Positions 47,101-59,095 are shown, counted from the stretch's first letter. The stretch: 64,000 nt of DNA from Neoarius graeffei (GCF_027579695.1 NC_083587.1:54688021-54752020); one strand, 5' to 3'. Notes: generated from the letters alone by a model not told the origin. Numbers and translations: made by a program.

Positions 47101-47479
47101 TCCTCGCTACATTGGCCCCTTCAAGGTGGTGCGCAGGGTGAACCCTGTCTCCTACCGGCTCCAGTTGCCCCGGACTCTGAGGATCAACCCCACTTTCCAT
47201 GTTTCCCTGTTACGGCCCGTACTGACGTCTACGTATGCCCCTGCCCCTAGGAACCCCCCACCCCCCCGCATCTTCCAGGGGCAGACTGTGTTCACTGTGA
47301 ATCGCCTGCTTGACTCCCGCCGGGTCCGCGGCGGGTTGCAATATCTGGTGGACTGGGAGGGCTATGGTCCTGAGGAGCGCTGCTGGGTTCCTGCTCGGGA
47401 TGTCCTTGATAAAGAACTATGTCGGGACTTCCATTCGGCCCATCCGGATCGCCCTGGGAACGTCAGGAGACGCTCCTAG
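44084..47479 (+). CDS. pol: Pol polyprotein of the sushi-like chromovirus, copy 2
   Basis: 1131 codons, by eye identical in protein to copy 1: protease DSG, RT YLDD, RNase H, DD35E integrase and the C-terminal chromodomain. About ten base differences in the pol frame are all synonymous. No stops or frameshifts are present. Its expression depends on the altered frameshift site. Confidence 0.95.
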   Translation: MLHLLWQAWSLPSIMSRTLGKRTAPSSRGRVVTGPTLSPGLPGQGIYIPVSISWGESVHSCQALIDSGAAGNFMDIHFAQSINIPTAPLEVPLSVSALDGQALGDGRVTQVTSPVFLQSQGHKEEISLHLIPSPEFPVILGLPWLTRHNPRIDWVTSQVVEWGPACHASCLLSSSPVSPAEPPDLTELSQVPTEYWDLKEVFSKSRAAVLPPHRAYDCAIDLLPGTTPPRGRLFSLSQPERKAMEEYLKDALVSGFIRPSTSPAGAGFFFVGKKDGGLRPCIDYRGLNKITVRNRYPLPLMSTAFDLLQGATVFTKLDLRNAYHLIRIRQGDEWKTAFNTPSGHYEYQVMPFGLTNAPAVFQALINDVLRDMINLYVFVYLDDILIFSKTVQEHRHHVRQVLQRLLQNNLFAKAQKCEFHVPEVSFLGFIVRTGQLQMDPAKTLAVRDWPTPKSVKEVQRFLGFANFYRKFIRNFSSVAAPMSDLTKGTGGSYGWSPQAEKAFKDLKDRFCTAPILVLPDTSQPFIVEVDASDSGVGAVLSQRSEGKLHPCAYFSHRLSPAESRYDVGDRELLAVKLALEEWRHWLEGAQHPFLVWTDHKNLEYLQQAKRLNPRQARWALFFSRFDFTLSYRPGSKNTKPDALSRLFSATNRENEVGPIIPVSRIVAPVRWGIEEAVRRAQRQDPGPGTGPPGLLYVPHQARAKVLQWGHSSPLTAHPGARRTLDFLKRRFWWPNMEKEVRSFVLSCEVCTRTKNPRQRPQGLLHPLTIPRRPWSHVAVDFITGLPESQGNTVILVLVDRFSKACRFIPLCKLPSALETAKLLFNHVFRVFGLPQDIVSDRGPQFSSRVWHGFCKVIGATASLSSGFHPQSNGQTERLNQDLETTLRGLAMDNPTSWSTWLPWAEYAHNTLQSSATKLSPFQCQFGFQPPLFPDQEEDAGVPSVNQYVRRCRKTWSKVRKTLIQTSRTNQTQANRHRRPAHAFRPGQRVWLSTKDLPLRVENRKLAPRYIGPFKVVRRVNPVSYRLQLPRTLRINPTFHVSLLRPVLTSTYAPAPRNPPPPRIFQGQTVFTVNRLLDSRRVRGGLQYLVDWEGYGPEERCWVPARDVLDKELCRDFHSAHPDRPGNVRRRS
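44141..44186 (+). promoter_or_regulatory. gag-pol frameshift region with altered heptamer
   Basis: The slippery sequence reads GGCAAAA (44141-44147) instead of GGGAAAA in copy 1. The stem GCCCCGTC/GACGGGGC (44153-44160 and 44179-44186) is unchanged. In the gag frame the P-site codon becomes GCA and cannot re-pair well after a -1 slip, so Pol expression from this copy may be reduced. Confidence 0.7.
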
Positions 47480-47491
47480 AGGGGGGGGTCC

Positions 47492-47970
47492 TGTTAGGAC
47501 TAGGACTGTTTTGGCCTCTAGAGGCCGCTGTTATTTCCTTTTCATGTCGTGTTTATTTTGGCCTCTAGAGGCCGCCACTGTTCCTGTGTTTTGTGTTTGT
47601 GTTAATTGCCTTATTATCTTCACCTGTGTCCTTAATTAGTTTGTCTATTTATACCCCTGAGTTCAGTCCTCTTGTCACGGAGTCTTTGTGCTGTTATGTT
47701 TATCTCCAGTTTCCTTTGTACTGTGTTTTTTGATCTTCTTAGCTTTTGTATTTTTGCACTTTGCTTTTCTTTTGGATTTTACTCTTTGGTTTTTTTTTTG
47801 TCTTTTGTTTTGCCCTGTATATAGTGTATATAGTTTAAATAAACCTTTTGATTCTTTTTCTACTTCCGCCTCACGCCTCTGCATTTGAGTCATCCCCCTG
47901 GTGGCCTAGTGGGGGTTTGCTGGATTATCACACCAACGAACCAGGTTCGAATCCCAGCAAAACCCTAACA
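47492..47970 (+). repeat. 3' LTR of chromovirus copy 2
   Basis: Appears identical to the 5' LTR of the same copy and is followed by GTGTC. The polypurine tract AGAGGGGGGGG lies just upstream. Confidence 0.95.
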
Positions 47971-48470
47971 GTGTCACTCTAATGTTCTGAATTGTACTCC
48001 ATGACAGCTTTTTTTTTAGCACTCTACACCAATACCTCACGAGGCTGCATGTCACAGCAAGTGTCTGTGTTGATCTTGCCGGAGTGCCCATTCAGAATCT
48101 TTTCAGTTGCTAGTGAAAGTCGCTCAGGTGGAAATACGCGTTTCAAACAAAATGTTACTTCCCGGTTGGCGGGATTCTCGCAATGTGGTGTGCGCATGAT
48201 CAAAAGTGGAACGAAGTCTCGCTACCACAAGATAACGCACGATTTCATAAGACTCTTTACTGGCTGTTTGTGCTTTCTGTGGTGTACAGTACGTTTGTAA
48301 ATGTTATGCGCTCTTTTATCATCATGGGAATTGATTATAGCTCTAAATAAATACTGAAGTTTTTTTAAAGAATCCGTATAACATTATTTGTACGCCCGTA
48401 TACTACGTTTATTGAATCAAATCCGTATAAAATACGGACATTCCGTATAGGTTGACATGTATGGATGTAT

Positions 48471-48618
48471 TCCATATGAAAAATGCGAGTTTTTCAACAC
48501 AAGATGATAAACTTCATATCTTCAAGCTAACGTGTGATTTTCTTTTTATTATATAGACACATTCACAAACAAAATGTACCCAAATTTATAAAAAAAATCC
48601 ATCAATTTCTTCACGAGT

Positions 48619-48681
<63 letters not shown>

Positions 48682-49500
48682 TTTACCAGCTGGGAGGTTC
48701 GTATGGTGAAATACCATGACCGAGGTCTTGAAAGTACTGATCGAGGCCTCTGGGCCGAGGTCACGGTATTTCACCATACGGACTGACCTTAAGCTGGTAA
48801 ATAATATATTTATTTTTTTCTTTACCAAATTCTAACAGAAAACGAGAGCGCCCGAAAGGAAAAACAAAGCCAAGGCGAGCCGCCATTTTGAATCCTCATT
48901 CACGGCTGTAATGCAAATGGCTTCCTCCTCGGTATACAAGTGCACTTCCATGGCAGGAAAAAAACTACATTTTGCCGCCTATGTAGTCCCCTATTTATAC
49001 AAAATTGAGTCATTCAGGATTCAGCCATGTTTTTGCTTGGCGTTAGCAACAGTTACATGTTTTTAGCTTTCTCCTGAAATGTTTTCTTTTATTTCTTCTT
49101 CCTCAGGGTAGTAAAACTCGCTTTCGCTGTGAAGACTGTCATCATCACTATCCATGATGTAAAATTAATGCTATTCTCCTGAGAAATGCAAAAATAAATG
49201 TTGACAAAAATTGCTACTATGTTTGCTGTTGTTGTGAACGAGCGAGTCGCCAGAGGTCCATAACCGGGGTCCATATCTTAGGATACAGACCTGCTCGCCA
49301 GCCAATCAGAGTGCAGGATTTGATGGAAACCGGACCGCGAAAAAAATAGAGATTTATGTCATGGTTTTGGTTCTCCATGTCCCAGATGTAGCTCGTATGA
49401 AAAATGTAAGTGGTGTATTTCCCAGTAAAACACTCATGTCTATATATAACAGACATGAGGGTTTTACTGGGAAATACACCACTCGTATTTTTCATATGAA
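48471..49500. mobile_element. Palindromic MITE with TIR CATATGAAAAAT
   Basis: The left end CATATGAAAAATGCGAG (about 48472) is repeated inverted at the right (complement CATATGAAAAATACGAG, ending 49500). It starts next to the duplication of hAT copy 2. The interior contains a TA microsatellite (48622-48677) and two palindromes: 48681-48804 (GTATGGTGAAATACC arms) and 49392-49500 (about 50-bp arms around TATATATAAC). No coding exon is clear. Related sequence occurs at 1-101. Confidence 0.55.
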
Positions 49501-50389
49501 TGAGGATAAACTCGACCGTGTATTATTTTTATATATAAAGAGCGAAAGACTCCTCATGGTGTCTAGTCAGCTGTTCAGTTGCAAAGATCAAATCTTCCCC
49601 AAGATATTTCTCACTAAGCAATCAGGGGACTGAAATGGATGTGAAAGCAGAGATCAAACAAGGATTCTGGGGAAAATTGATGGATCTTAGTTTGAGCTTC
49701 ATTTAAAAATCTCAGTATCTCTCCCTTTTCCCATGATTCCCTCTGGCCTGGGTTGGAAAAAAGCTTTGAGTTTTGATCCAGCCTGAGATTCATCTCTTAA
49801 AAAAAATCAACACAGCTTATTTAAAAGTTTTGAGAGAACATCTGAGAAAGTGGATAACGGTCTCTTCTAATCTGAGTCACTGAACAAATTTGATTCGATG
49901 TGAGACAGTGTTTATTTTTGCCATGATGGAAAAATAATATGTTAGAAAAACTGTTTCTAAAGCAGAAAGTTATGAGGTTCTGCTCTGCACTGTTAATTTC
50001 AAATCACAGGAAGATTTAGCAAACTAGCTGGGGCATATTACAGATGTTACACTCACTGTTTTAGCATCCAGTGAAAGTTTAAAAGCAATATATTTATTAC
50101 TGGAGCTTTGGTTGTCAGAAATATTTAACTTAAATTATTCATATTCTAGTTTAGCAATACGAGTCTCATTATACGAGGCTGTTATTCGTTAATAGCCGTG
50201 CTCCATGTTGGCTAATCCAGACTTGATTTATAATGAAGACTAAAAATAAGTTTAATCTTTAGGCTAATATGAAATAAATAAATTAAAACCAATTGCCCTA
50301 ATCAGTTTACTTTAAATTACCAATACAGTCTTGAAGGTTTGTAAGATTTTACACACGCAATTTACAAAGATACAAATGGTTAAGCTTAA
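49501..50389 (-). other. man1c1 intron, unannotated part
   Basis: AT-rich intronic DNA, no features recognised. Confidence 0.6.
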
Positions 50390-51630
50390 AGTGCATATCC
50401 TGGACCAATTTCGTGTTTTTTTATATGAAAGCATGTCCCTTTACACACTCATCCAGAAGGGAAATTTTGCACAAGGCCATCTGTCTACAGCAGAAAAAAA
50501 TAAAATAAAACGCGTCTGGAAAAATCCCAAGGGAGTCTGGAGCCAGATTCGTGACGTCACGTGCGGATCCGCCAGCAGGCTGCGAGAGTTTGCATGGGTT
50601 CAGTGCACAGTCTGTGTAGACCAAGTTTAGCAGCTAGCGATTTTGCATTGAAATATGGAATTGTCGCCTGAGCTTCTAAACCCATGGATTCATGCATCAA
50701 TGCTCTATCATCATTATCTATAATAATGATCTATTGTTACATAAATCATATTTTTTCTAATTACTATTATGCATTTATATATTTCTTCATTTAGAAGAGT
50801 ACTGGCTACTGTAGGAGAAAGATTTCATAAGCTACACACATGGAATCGGCTAAGCAGGGTTGTATATACATTTTATGTGTTTGACAGGTCCCAAGATCTC
50901 AAGCCCTGACACACATATCCCTTGATACATGTGAAGTAAGTGTTTTATCACCCAGCCCTTTCGTGTTGTTTACTTTTGTGTGTGTCAATAAATAACATTA
51001 TCCGTGTACCACACAAACACAGGAACACCTAATTTAGAGTATAGTCTCTCTTATTTCTTACCCTGGCAACAGTCAACTTGTGAATCACCGATTTTCTTGG
51101 TCTTTTTCTCGGCTCTGCTTTGGTCCTCAGCTTTCGGGTGCCTCACACGAAGCGCTCCCATTTCTCTCTCGTTGTCCGGTCTTTTGGAAAACGATGAGTA
51201 CTAATCCCATCAAGATCTGTCAGTGCGTTTACATGCACATAGAGAGAATCGAATTTCTGCCGTTGCTCGACTGAAATCGAAGTTCAAAATGCCAACCTTA
51301 ATTCGGCTGAAATTGAACCGAACTTGATTTCTCGGAATCGAGCTACACGACCTAGATTATGCGATTGTAGCCGAGCTACTTAGTGCATGTAACCCTATCG
51401 AGCTACGTATTCGAGCTACTTACTTCAGCACTGCCCCTTCCGGAAGTGACGAGTGACGAGACCACAAGCGGGAAACACAACAGCCTCGGTCGGCATGACA
51501 ACGGCATGAATCTTTTCTTTTTGTGGCATTGTTTGCACTGTTAAAATTTAGCTCACTTACTGTATCACCAAATACATCTGTACAGCTGTTGCATAGCTGT
51601 GAATTGTGTACATAAACAAGTCACTGTATT

Positions 51631-51695
<65 letters not shown>

Positions 51696-52072
51696 AACAT
51701 CTGAAGAATGTCAATAAAAACAAAACAATTGAACTTTTTGTGTTTATTAAGACATAAGTTAAATTGTAAGCAAAAAATGGACTTTAGAAAAATATTTTTT
51801 GTAAGCAAAAAAAAAAAAAAATTTTTGTAAGCAAAAAATGGACTTTAGAAAAATATACAATTGTGCAAAATAAGTTGTCTTACAAAACAGTGGTCTGCGC
51901 AGGACAGTTTGTAGCCATACAGTCTGTTAGAGCAGGGCTTTTCAAAGTGTGGGGCGCGCCCCCCCGGGGGGCGCCAGAGTTCTTCAGGGGGGGCGCAACG
52001 TGAGAGACAAAATGGATCGATTTTTAGTACCTAAAGCTACAGTGAGTGTCTGGGCCAAGCAAAAAAACAGAG

Positions 52073-53050
52073 CCTCCAGGATGTTGCGATTTGCAACTTC
52101 AGCGCAAATTCAACCAATCCCCGCGAATTCAGGGCGGTGTTGCAATTATATCCAATCACCGCAACTTTCCCGCAAATTTGACCAATCGTTGGCGTCGTCT
52201 TGAGGTGACGTCGACAACCTACCTTCCGCCTTACTTCCGTGTGTTCAAGAGAAGCAGCATGCGCGTCGTGTTGCCAGATTGGGCGATTTCAAGTGCATTT
52301 TGGCGGGTTTTGAACATATTTTGGACTGGAAAACGTCAGCAGTATCTGGCAACACTGAAAGTGTGTTATGTTTACAGTGAAGGACTGTGTGCACTTTATT
52401 TTTTTTTACTTAATACAAGAAGTTAATGGATGCCAACATTTTTGCCAAAATGGTATTTTATTTTCCATTGTTTAGGCAGCTTCAGCATCATACTGTGAGA
52501 TTCTGTTCAAATTGTTTTTTTCTTCTATGAAGCCTGAGCCATTTATTTTATTAGTTTATAATTATTGTTTAATTTAGTCTTCAGGAGAGACTGCCTGCAC
52601 ACAGTACTAGTATTAATAGTTTTTTTTTCTTACATAAAAGCTGAGGCATTTATATTATATTTTAAGGTAACTTCATGTTGTGCTGTGAGGTTCTATGCAC
52701 TTTAACTTTTGAACCAACAGGTGCATTTGGATAAGTAAAGCCTATTTTTCTGCATTTTTGTAGTCCTGGTAATCTTTTATATTGGTAAAGTTATTTATAG
52801 GACCATTTCTCTTTGTTTTTTTAATCAATAGTTTTTCAGTAATAACTTAATATTTAACATATCACTCAATTTTAATCACAAAAAGAGAAAATCGCAACAA
52901 TTTCTCACAACTTTCACTTCCTCCCGCAATGTAATCGCAACAAAAACCTAAAAAACACCGCAACTTTCATCGCAATTTTTTTGGAAACCCCCGCAACATC
53001 AGACATTTTAGCCCACAACAATCACAAAAAAGGCCCGTGGAATCCTGGGA
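52073..53050. mobile_element. Insertion with CCTCCAGGAT ends inside the hAT element
   Basis: CCTCCAGGATGTTGCGATTT at the left corresponds to the complement of the right edge (TCCCAGGATTCCACGG). Both flanks contain repeated GCGATTTGCAAC/CGCAAC motifs. The superfamily is unknown and the right boundary is approximate. Confidence 0.45.
52266..52357. mobile_element. 92-bp mini-MITE, copy 1
   Basis: A compact unit starts with GTGTTGCCAGATTGGGCG and ends TATCTGGCAACACTG, an inverted repeat of about 14 bp. The second copy is at 53435-53525. Confidence 0.7.
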
Positions 53051-53434
53051 CTGGAAAAAGAAGGAAGTATGACCACGATTATTTAAAGTTTGGATTTTCA
53101 TGGACTGGATCTGAAGATGCTCCACTGCCACAGTGTGTTGTCTGCCAAGAGATGCTAGCTAACGATGCTATGGGATGTTTAAAATGTGTAAAACAAGATG
53201 TTTTAAAAATCACAGATGTTTAAAATGTGAAAAAGAAAAAAATAATGTGTACAACAACCATTTTTTTTAAAAATACGAATGGAACATTAAGTATAGCAAC
53301 AACAAAAATTGTAAGGGGGGGCGCTGTTGTTTATTTGCTCTCCGAGGGGGGGGCTCACTCTCCCACACTTTGAAAACCCCTGTGTTAGAGCAAGCCTAAC
53401 AGCTTGAACACGGAACTTGTGAACACAGAACTGC

Positions 53435-53525
53435 CAGTGTTGCCAGATTGGGCGGTTTTAAGTGCATTTTGGCGGATTTGAACATATTTTGGGCTGGAAA
53501 ACGTCAGCAGTATCTGGCAACACTG
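53435..53525. mobile_element. 91-bp mini-MITE, copy 2
   Basis: CAGTGTTGCCAGATTGGGCG to TATCTGGCAACACTG. It differs from copy 1 at only a few positions, although the two lie in different host elements. Confidence 0.75.
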
Positions 53526-54125
53526 CTGATAACTTTGCTTATACTCTTGAATAGCTCTTCTTCATGACGACAACTGGAAGTGTACCAACACGATGGGGCG
53601 TGTAGCGCCACCTGTGGCTCGGGTGCACAATGTACCTCACACAATAGCTCGATTTCCTTGTGTGCATGTAGGATTGGATTTCTCTGGCACCCCTGCTGGG
53701 ACCCTTAGCTCGATTACCGACAGTAGCTCGATTTGTATGTGCATGTAAACGCACTGTGTGTTGCGACACCGTCCTACGATACATCTGTTAACCATTTTAA
53801 TAATTACGTGATAACGTTGAAGAAATTTGCAGAAAACCACCAGGTCATTTTCTCATAAACAAACCAGCGCTGACGTAGGATTCAGAGGGAGGCGTCCCGC
53901 ACGTGACGTCACGAAAATCAATGTTTCTCAAGAAATTCAAATGCCAAGTTTTTTCAGAGGCGGACCAATTCACCTCAAATGGCTTGATTTCAACTGAATT
54001 TTTCTGGTATTGCGCAAGGTAAAAAAAATTGCACAAAATGTGACAGATATTTGACCAAAGTTTAATATAAAATAGGAGAATTACATTGATCTTGCTCCTG
54101 AATTTATCTGTGATCTGCACTTTAA

Positions 54126-54699
54126 AGTTAGAACTGTTAGCAACTGGCTAAGGAGCAGCTTTTTGCCCCCTTTCTTTTTCACCTTCACTCACTGAAATGA
54201 AGAATCAGTCATACAGAAGCCTTGTAGCTTTTCATATCTGCTACGTTTCCCTCAAGATTTCCTCGAAATTTCATTCTGCAGCTAGCTTGCTAAAAACATT
54301 GACAAATTCTTGCTAGCTAGCAATGCTAGCTTGAACTGTTATCTAATTATCTACTGTTATCTATTATCTAAACAGTCAGTGATGCTACACTGAAAAACAA
54401 CTTTGTATTTTACCAAAGCCTATAAAATTTTTAATAATCAGTGGATTACTTCATTTAAGATAAAAACAACAAATTATTCCTCAATTAGTTTAAAACATTA
54501 AAAAAAAATTACAAAGCCTCAGCTCTGACAAAAAGTAATCTAAAATCGTCCACTGTTTCATTGGTTGTTTTCCAAAATAGTGTTCTTGATCCTCTAATAC
54601 ATAAATGTACTGATTTCATACGGTAATTTCAAATGACAGTCTAGTTCTTATCCATGTTATTGCAGTAGCATAATCGTCCCCATTTTTCTGTGAAAATTT
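54126..54699 (-). other. man1c1 intron, unannotated part
   Basis: AT-rich DNA, including a run of CTAGC/GCTAG motifs near 54300; no function is recognised. Confidence 0.5.
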
Positions 54700-56000
54700 T
54701 TAGACTAGGTTCTTAAGGAACATTTGACATTTGGTTCCCATGCCTCCATTGGTTTCAAAAACCAGGGGTGTGAAGGTACCCATTTCTACATTGAGAATTC
54801 TTTGTTGGTATTTTCTTTTCTTTTCGTTCTCTTGTTCTTTGAAAATCTCCGATATATGCTTTTTCTGGTTACTTTGGGAGTTTACATGCATTACATGGAC
54901 GTCAAAGAATGCTGTAACTCCCCTGGTCCAGAAACCTCCAGCCTTTATATCGAGTCGGGCTTCAGGACTTCTATTGGTGGACTTCAGATCAAAACCTTCG
55001 TTGTCTAGTGGGATAAGTCTCGGTTCTGCCTCTATGTCATTACAGACTTTACCAAGTAGTGTCGTCAAACAATCACGAATACCATCATGTCTTTGAGCCA
55101 CGAAGTCCCCTCTTTTGCAAGATAAGGCATGGTTGACGGAGAAACTTGCTCCACAAGTACAAAAACTTGGAAGGTCAGGTAATGTGAGGTTGTAGCGCAG
55201 TCTCAAGGAGTCCCTGAATTCTTTTTTGATTAAGGCAAAGCCCTGCTCTTTGATGGGTATTGTGTTCAGCCATGAGCTGGCACCTTTGTCCCTCGCTTGT
55301 GTAACGTACGTTAGTAGATCTGTTGGGAGGGAGGCATCGATGTGTTCCATTTTAGATCTCATTATCGCTGTCTTAAGTGACTGGTACGGTTTCTTCAGGT
55401 CCGCCATTGTTGAAGGCATCAATGTACTTTGCGATACGATTGACTGTACATGTGAAAACGTTATTGAAGTTGAAGCAGCGTATTGTTGAGGCGCTTCTTC
55501 TTTCAATGCAGGTATGCCTAACCCTCCCTGAATGGGGGATAGAGTTACAAGTTCATTTAACATGCCAGACAACAGATCTGTTTGCCCAAACAACGTAGGC
55601 AGAAACAGCTTGTTGATGGTTTTGGGAATAGGATCTACGTAGTCTTCAAAAGAACTTATTGTTCGCATAAAATAAGTGAATTTCGATTTATACCCCTTGG
55701 TAAAGGCGATATAAGCTGAATGCGGTTGGCTCTTTGCAAACTCACTGAGTGTTTCAATTTCTTCCATTTAAAACACTTCTCATAGCAGTATTCGTCTTTA
55801 TAGCTCTTGGATCCTATCACAGCACCCAGATGGCGTTTTACCTTCTGTAGTTATATTGACTTCTGCGCCAAAAACTCTTTCTGCTTCTGAGGCTAGGGCC
55901 TGTGATTTAACGATCAACCAGCTTTTAGAGCCATTTACATGGCAACCATATTTCTTTCCTTCCTGGCATAGGCATTCATACCAACAATTGTATTTTATGA
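54700..56000 (-). pseudogene. Reverse-transcriptase-type ORF of an unclassified retroelement
   Basis: A 355-codon frame (55767-54700) is open without stops. Upstream, 55995-55840 in another frame gives KKYGCHVNGSKSWLIVKSQA and FGAEVNITTEG, which resembles the end of an RT palm domain; one or two frameshifts separate them. The long ORF has a zinc-knuckle-like CTC-x7-H-x3-C at residues 203-217 and the motif EARLDIKAGGFW..FFDVHV (269-292). It ends with TPLVFETNGGMG, an arrangement suggestive of a PD-(D/E)XK nuclease. I recall similar uncharacterised proteins from cnidarian and fish genomes but do not know their class. It is 5' truncated near 56000 and has no clear tail. Confidence 0.6.
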
Positions 56001-56086
56001 CTGTAGACATACATATAGTCGAGTTCAAAGGTTTACACACTCTTAAAGCAAAGAATATATATTTATATCTAAACATTTACTGAGTT

Positions 56087-56464
56087 GGGCGGCACGGTGG
56101 TGTAGTGGTTAGCGCTGTCGCCTCACAGCAAGAAGGTCCAGGTTCGAGCCCCGTGGCCGGCGAGGGCCTTTCTGTGCGGAGTTTGCATGTTCTCCCCGTG
56201 TCCGCGTGGGTTTCCTCTGGGTGCTCCGGTTTCCCCCACAGTCCAAAGACATGCAGGTTAGGTTAACTGGTGACTCTAAATTGACCGTAGGTGTGAATGT
56301 GAGTGTGAATGGTTGTCTGTGTCTATGTGTCAGCCCTGTGATGACCTGGCGACTTGTCCAGGGTGTACCCCGCCTTTCGCCCGTAGTCAGCTGGGATAGG
56401 CTCCAGCTTGCCTGCGACCCTGTAGAACAGGATAAAGCGGCTAGAGATAATGAGATGAGATGAG
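56087..56464 (+). mobile_element. tRNA-derived SINE, full length
   Basis: GGGCGGCACGGTGGTGTAG start, B box GGTTCGAGCCC, ATGAGATGAGAT tail. The duplication ATTTACTGAGTT is perfect (56075-56086 and 56465-56476). Confidence 0.93.
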
Positions 56465-56476
56465 ATTTACTGAGTT

Positions 56477-56812
56477 AGGTTTGACTGATGAACATAAAGA
56501 TGAGTAATAAAATGGCCAACCAGTGTGTCAAGATATTCAACAAGTATGGCGGAACTCCATCCTTAAGAAACTATGGTAACCCATTGAGTTGATTTTTCAT
56601 GGGCACACAGGGATCCCAGCCATGGACTGACGTCCGTCCATGCCCCTCGCGATTCTGATTGGCGGTTTGATTTTGGCCGGAACTAGAAGCGCGAGCACGC
56701 CTACATAACTTATTTTTGTCTACAGATAATTTCATATTTATCGGGTTTTTCCACCGAGAACAGCTCAAACAGCGCAACAACATAATAATCATTTTTTACA
56801 AACTTTAAAAAG
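56477..56812 (-). other. man1c1 intron, unannotated part
   Basis: Nothing specific; a GC-richer stretch near 56640-56700 precedes a small reading frame. Confidence 0.4.
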
Positions 56813-56989
56813 ATGTCAGAACAAGTTAACCAAGGAGAGAAAGATGAAGTCAAAACCGGGGAGAGAAAGAAAGTTTTGACAGAGGAAGAAAAGGAAAGAA
56901 GCGGTGAAAGAGTGAGAGAAAGGCGAAGAAATCTTTCACAGGAAAAGCGACAAGCTGAAAGAGAAAGAAAACGTGCAAAAAATGAATGA
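56813..56989 (+). pseudogene. Short Lys/Arg/Glu-rich reading frame
   Basis: ATG to TGA, 58 codons: MSEQVNQGEKDEVKTGERKK then a helix-like run of RERRRNLSQEKRQ-type residues. It resembles the charged N-terminal exon of some fish DNA-transposon proteins. There is no neighbouring transposase, and expression is uncertain. The antisense and composition could also explain the open frame by chance. Confidence 0.3.
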
Positions 56990-58312
56990 ATAGAAATGAT
57001 GAGTTGTAGGAATTTAATTCTAAATAGCGATGTTGATTTCGAAATCACTGCGAAATCCTTCGGGATCTGACAAGTTAACCTGAATCCAGTCAGTGTTTTC
57101 ATGAATCGTGTATCTTTTGTTTTCAAAACATTTTGCTATATATCCCACCCCTGTCAAAATGGTTCAACCCACCATCCACCCACGAAACCCCTCTATCTGA
57201 CCCATGGCGGTGAGTAAAGTGAGTACGGAAATGTCATCACAAAGTTTTACCCAATAAATGAGAGTGTTTTCACAGCCCCTGTGTACATTTGCATTTCTAG
57301 ATATTAGACAAAGTTAACACAGATGGGAGATGTAAATGACAATGAGCATGAAATGAGCATTTTGAATGAGACATGACAAACATTTGGTATCCAAAAATGC
57401 CACTAGGCCTTTCCCCGCTCTCCCCACAGCACAGTTAAATGCATGAAAATGAAGTTATGGCAAACAGTGATTAATGACGAGCATGGCTTATGAAGCCAGT
57501 TATACTGATCAACTCAAACGGTATGGACAAGGAAAGAAAAGAGCAATACACTAGCAACAGGTCAGCTGATGGTAAAGTGGTGGTAAAAGGCTGCCTGTGC
57601 GAGCTCCGTTAGCTTAGCTTTAATATCGCCTGCACGGTTTGGCTCCTGTTGCAACTTGGCCCACGAGGGTAAAAATTTCAACCAAAGACCTTGAAAACTT
57701 GAGACATGATTTATATATTTTTATATTTTTTTATATTGATTTATATTTTTTATACTTTTTTATACTTTTTTTTATATTTATTTATACTTTTCCTTACTTT
57801 TTCCTTACTTTTTGGTGAAATTTGCCATTCTGTGCTCAAAATAAGAAAGTATGTCACCTATGATTTTGGTGTAGAGCAGAGGAAAAAACTGGGTGGGGGA
57901 GGGGCGGTTTCTGTCACGCTCAATCCACAGAAATAACGTCAGAGAGCAAATTATCTCGCTAGCACAGTGATTTTCTAAGATGGACACAGAGCCGAAGATG
58001 AAAATGACAACTCCCGATGTGTCGTGTTCTGTGTCAAACAGCTGACTAGCTGTATTGGAGCTATTAGAGAGCAACAACTGCAAGTCGTGCGGATTCGTCA
58101 TTCTAGATTACATGCTTTGCAGGCTGCTTTAGAACATCCCCACGCCAAAACTAGCTATATCAGTATTTACTCACCACGGAAATCAGTTTAACCTTTAACT
58201 GAACCACACTCCTATCTGTAATTAGATTTTAAATCTTCATATGAGTGGAGCCCCATAGGCATAGAGTGTGGATACATAAAGGAACCCATCGAGTTGTTTT
58301 CTGATGGTTTCG
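56990..58312 (-). other. man1c1 intron with AT-rich tract
   Basis: 57700-57810 is a TATATTTTT-type low-complexity stretch. No gene is recognised. Confidence 0.5.
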
Positions 58313-58314
58313 GT

Positions 58315-58367
<53 letters not shown>

Positions 58368-58436
58368 CTGCCACCCCAGGAAACCCAACAGCTGAGTAGT
58401 GAGTAGCCCATCGAGTTGTTTTCTGATGGTTTCGGT

Positions 58437-58479
<43 letters not shown>

Positions 58480-58548
58480 CTGCCACCCCAGGAAACCCAA
58501 CAGCCGAGTAGTGAGTAACCCATCGAGTTGTTTTCTGATGGTTTCGGT

Positions 58549-58593
<45 letters not shown>

Positions 58594-58662
58594 CTGCCAC
58601 CATGGGAAACCCAACAGCAGAGTAGTGAGTAACCCATCGAGTTGTTTTCTGATGGTTTTGGT

Positions 58663-58728
<66 letters not shown>

Positions 58729-58796
58729 TGCCACCATGGGAAACCCAACAGCTGAGTAGTGAGTAGCCCATCGAGTTGTTTTCTGATGGTTTCGGT

Positions 58797-58859
<63 letters not shown>

Positions 58860-58928
58860 CTGCCACCATGGGAAACCCAACAGCTGAGTAGTGAGTAACC
58901 CATCGAGTTGTTTTCTGATGGTTTCGGT

Positions 58929-58988
<60 letters not shown>

Positions 58989-59056
58989 TGCCACCATGGG
59001 AAACCCAACAGCTGAGTAGTGAGTAACCCATCGAGTTGTTTTCTGATGGTTTCGGT

Positions 59057-59095
<39 letters not shown>

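Larger units (their letters stand above)
42669..47970 (+). mobile_element. Sushi/Tf1-like chromovirus, copy 2, full length
   Basis: The same structure as copy 1: 479-bp LTRs (42669-43147, 47492-47970), and a GTGTC duplication at 42664-42668 and 47971-47975. The two LTRs appear identical by eye. It is antisense within the 19-kb man1c1 intron. It differs from copy 1 by an 18-bp in-frame insertion in gag, a few silent changes in pol, and a substitution in the frameshift heptamer. Confidence 0.96.
42449..48463 (+). mobile_element. hAT-type element, copy 2, split by a chromovirus
   Basis: The ends (TATACATGTCAACC and GTTGACATGTATG) match copy 1. The flanking duplication is GATGTA (42443-42448 and 48464-48469), again 6 bp. 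Without the retrotransposon only about 0.7 kb remains and no transposase exon is recognisable, so this is a non-autonomous derivative. Confidence 0.8.
52012..53222 (+). pseudogene. BED-finger hAT transposase N-terminal remnant
   Basis: ATG at 52012 gives MDRFLVPKATVSVWAKQ. After the insertion the frame resumes GKRRKYDHDYLKFGFSWTGS and DAPLPQCVVCQEMLANDAM. YLKFGF..TG....P.CVVC...L.N.AM is the start of the ZBED5/FAM200/SCAND3-type proteins domesticated from hAT elements in mammals. It stops soon afterwards, with the His pair of the finger lost. Most of the catalytic region is absent. Confidence 0.75.
51933..53382 (+). mobile_element. hAT (Charlie-like) element with BED-type remnant
   Basis: The ends are CAGGGCTTTTCAAAGTGTGG and the complement of the right (CAGGGGTTTTCAAAGTGTGG). 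They are flanked by the perfect 8-bp duplication TGTTAGAG (51925-51932 and 53383-53390). It carries two fragments of a transposase gene, MDRFLVPKA at 52012 and the stretch at 53050-53220, separated by a further insertion. Confidence 0.92.
51221..53756. mobile_element. DNA element with CAGTGCGTTTACATGCACATA ends
   Basis: The left end CAGTGCGTTTACATGCACAT is repeated inverted at 53736-53756. Repeated TCGAGCTAC and its complement occur near both ends. The superfamily is not recognised; the flanking TGT may be a 3-bp duplication. A TA microsatellite (51632-51693), a hAT element and a mini-MITE lie within it. Confidence 0.65.
50390..54121. mobile_element. TTAA-flanked DNA element, outermost of a nest
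   Basis: TTAA flanks both sides (50386-50389 and 54122-54125). The ends read AGTGCATATCC and, as complement of the right, AGTGCAGATCA. Inner inverted motifs TCGTGACGTCACGTGCGG (about 50550) and CCGCACGTGACGTCACGA (about 53898) also face each other. It could be Kolobok- or piggyBac-like; no transposase was found. The interior is a chain of younger insertions. Confidence 0.55.
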
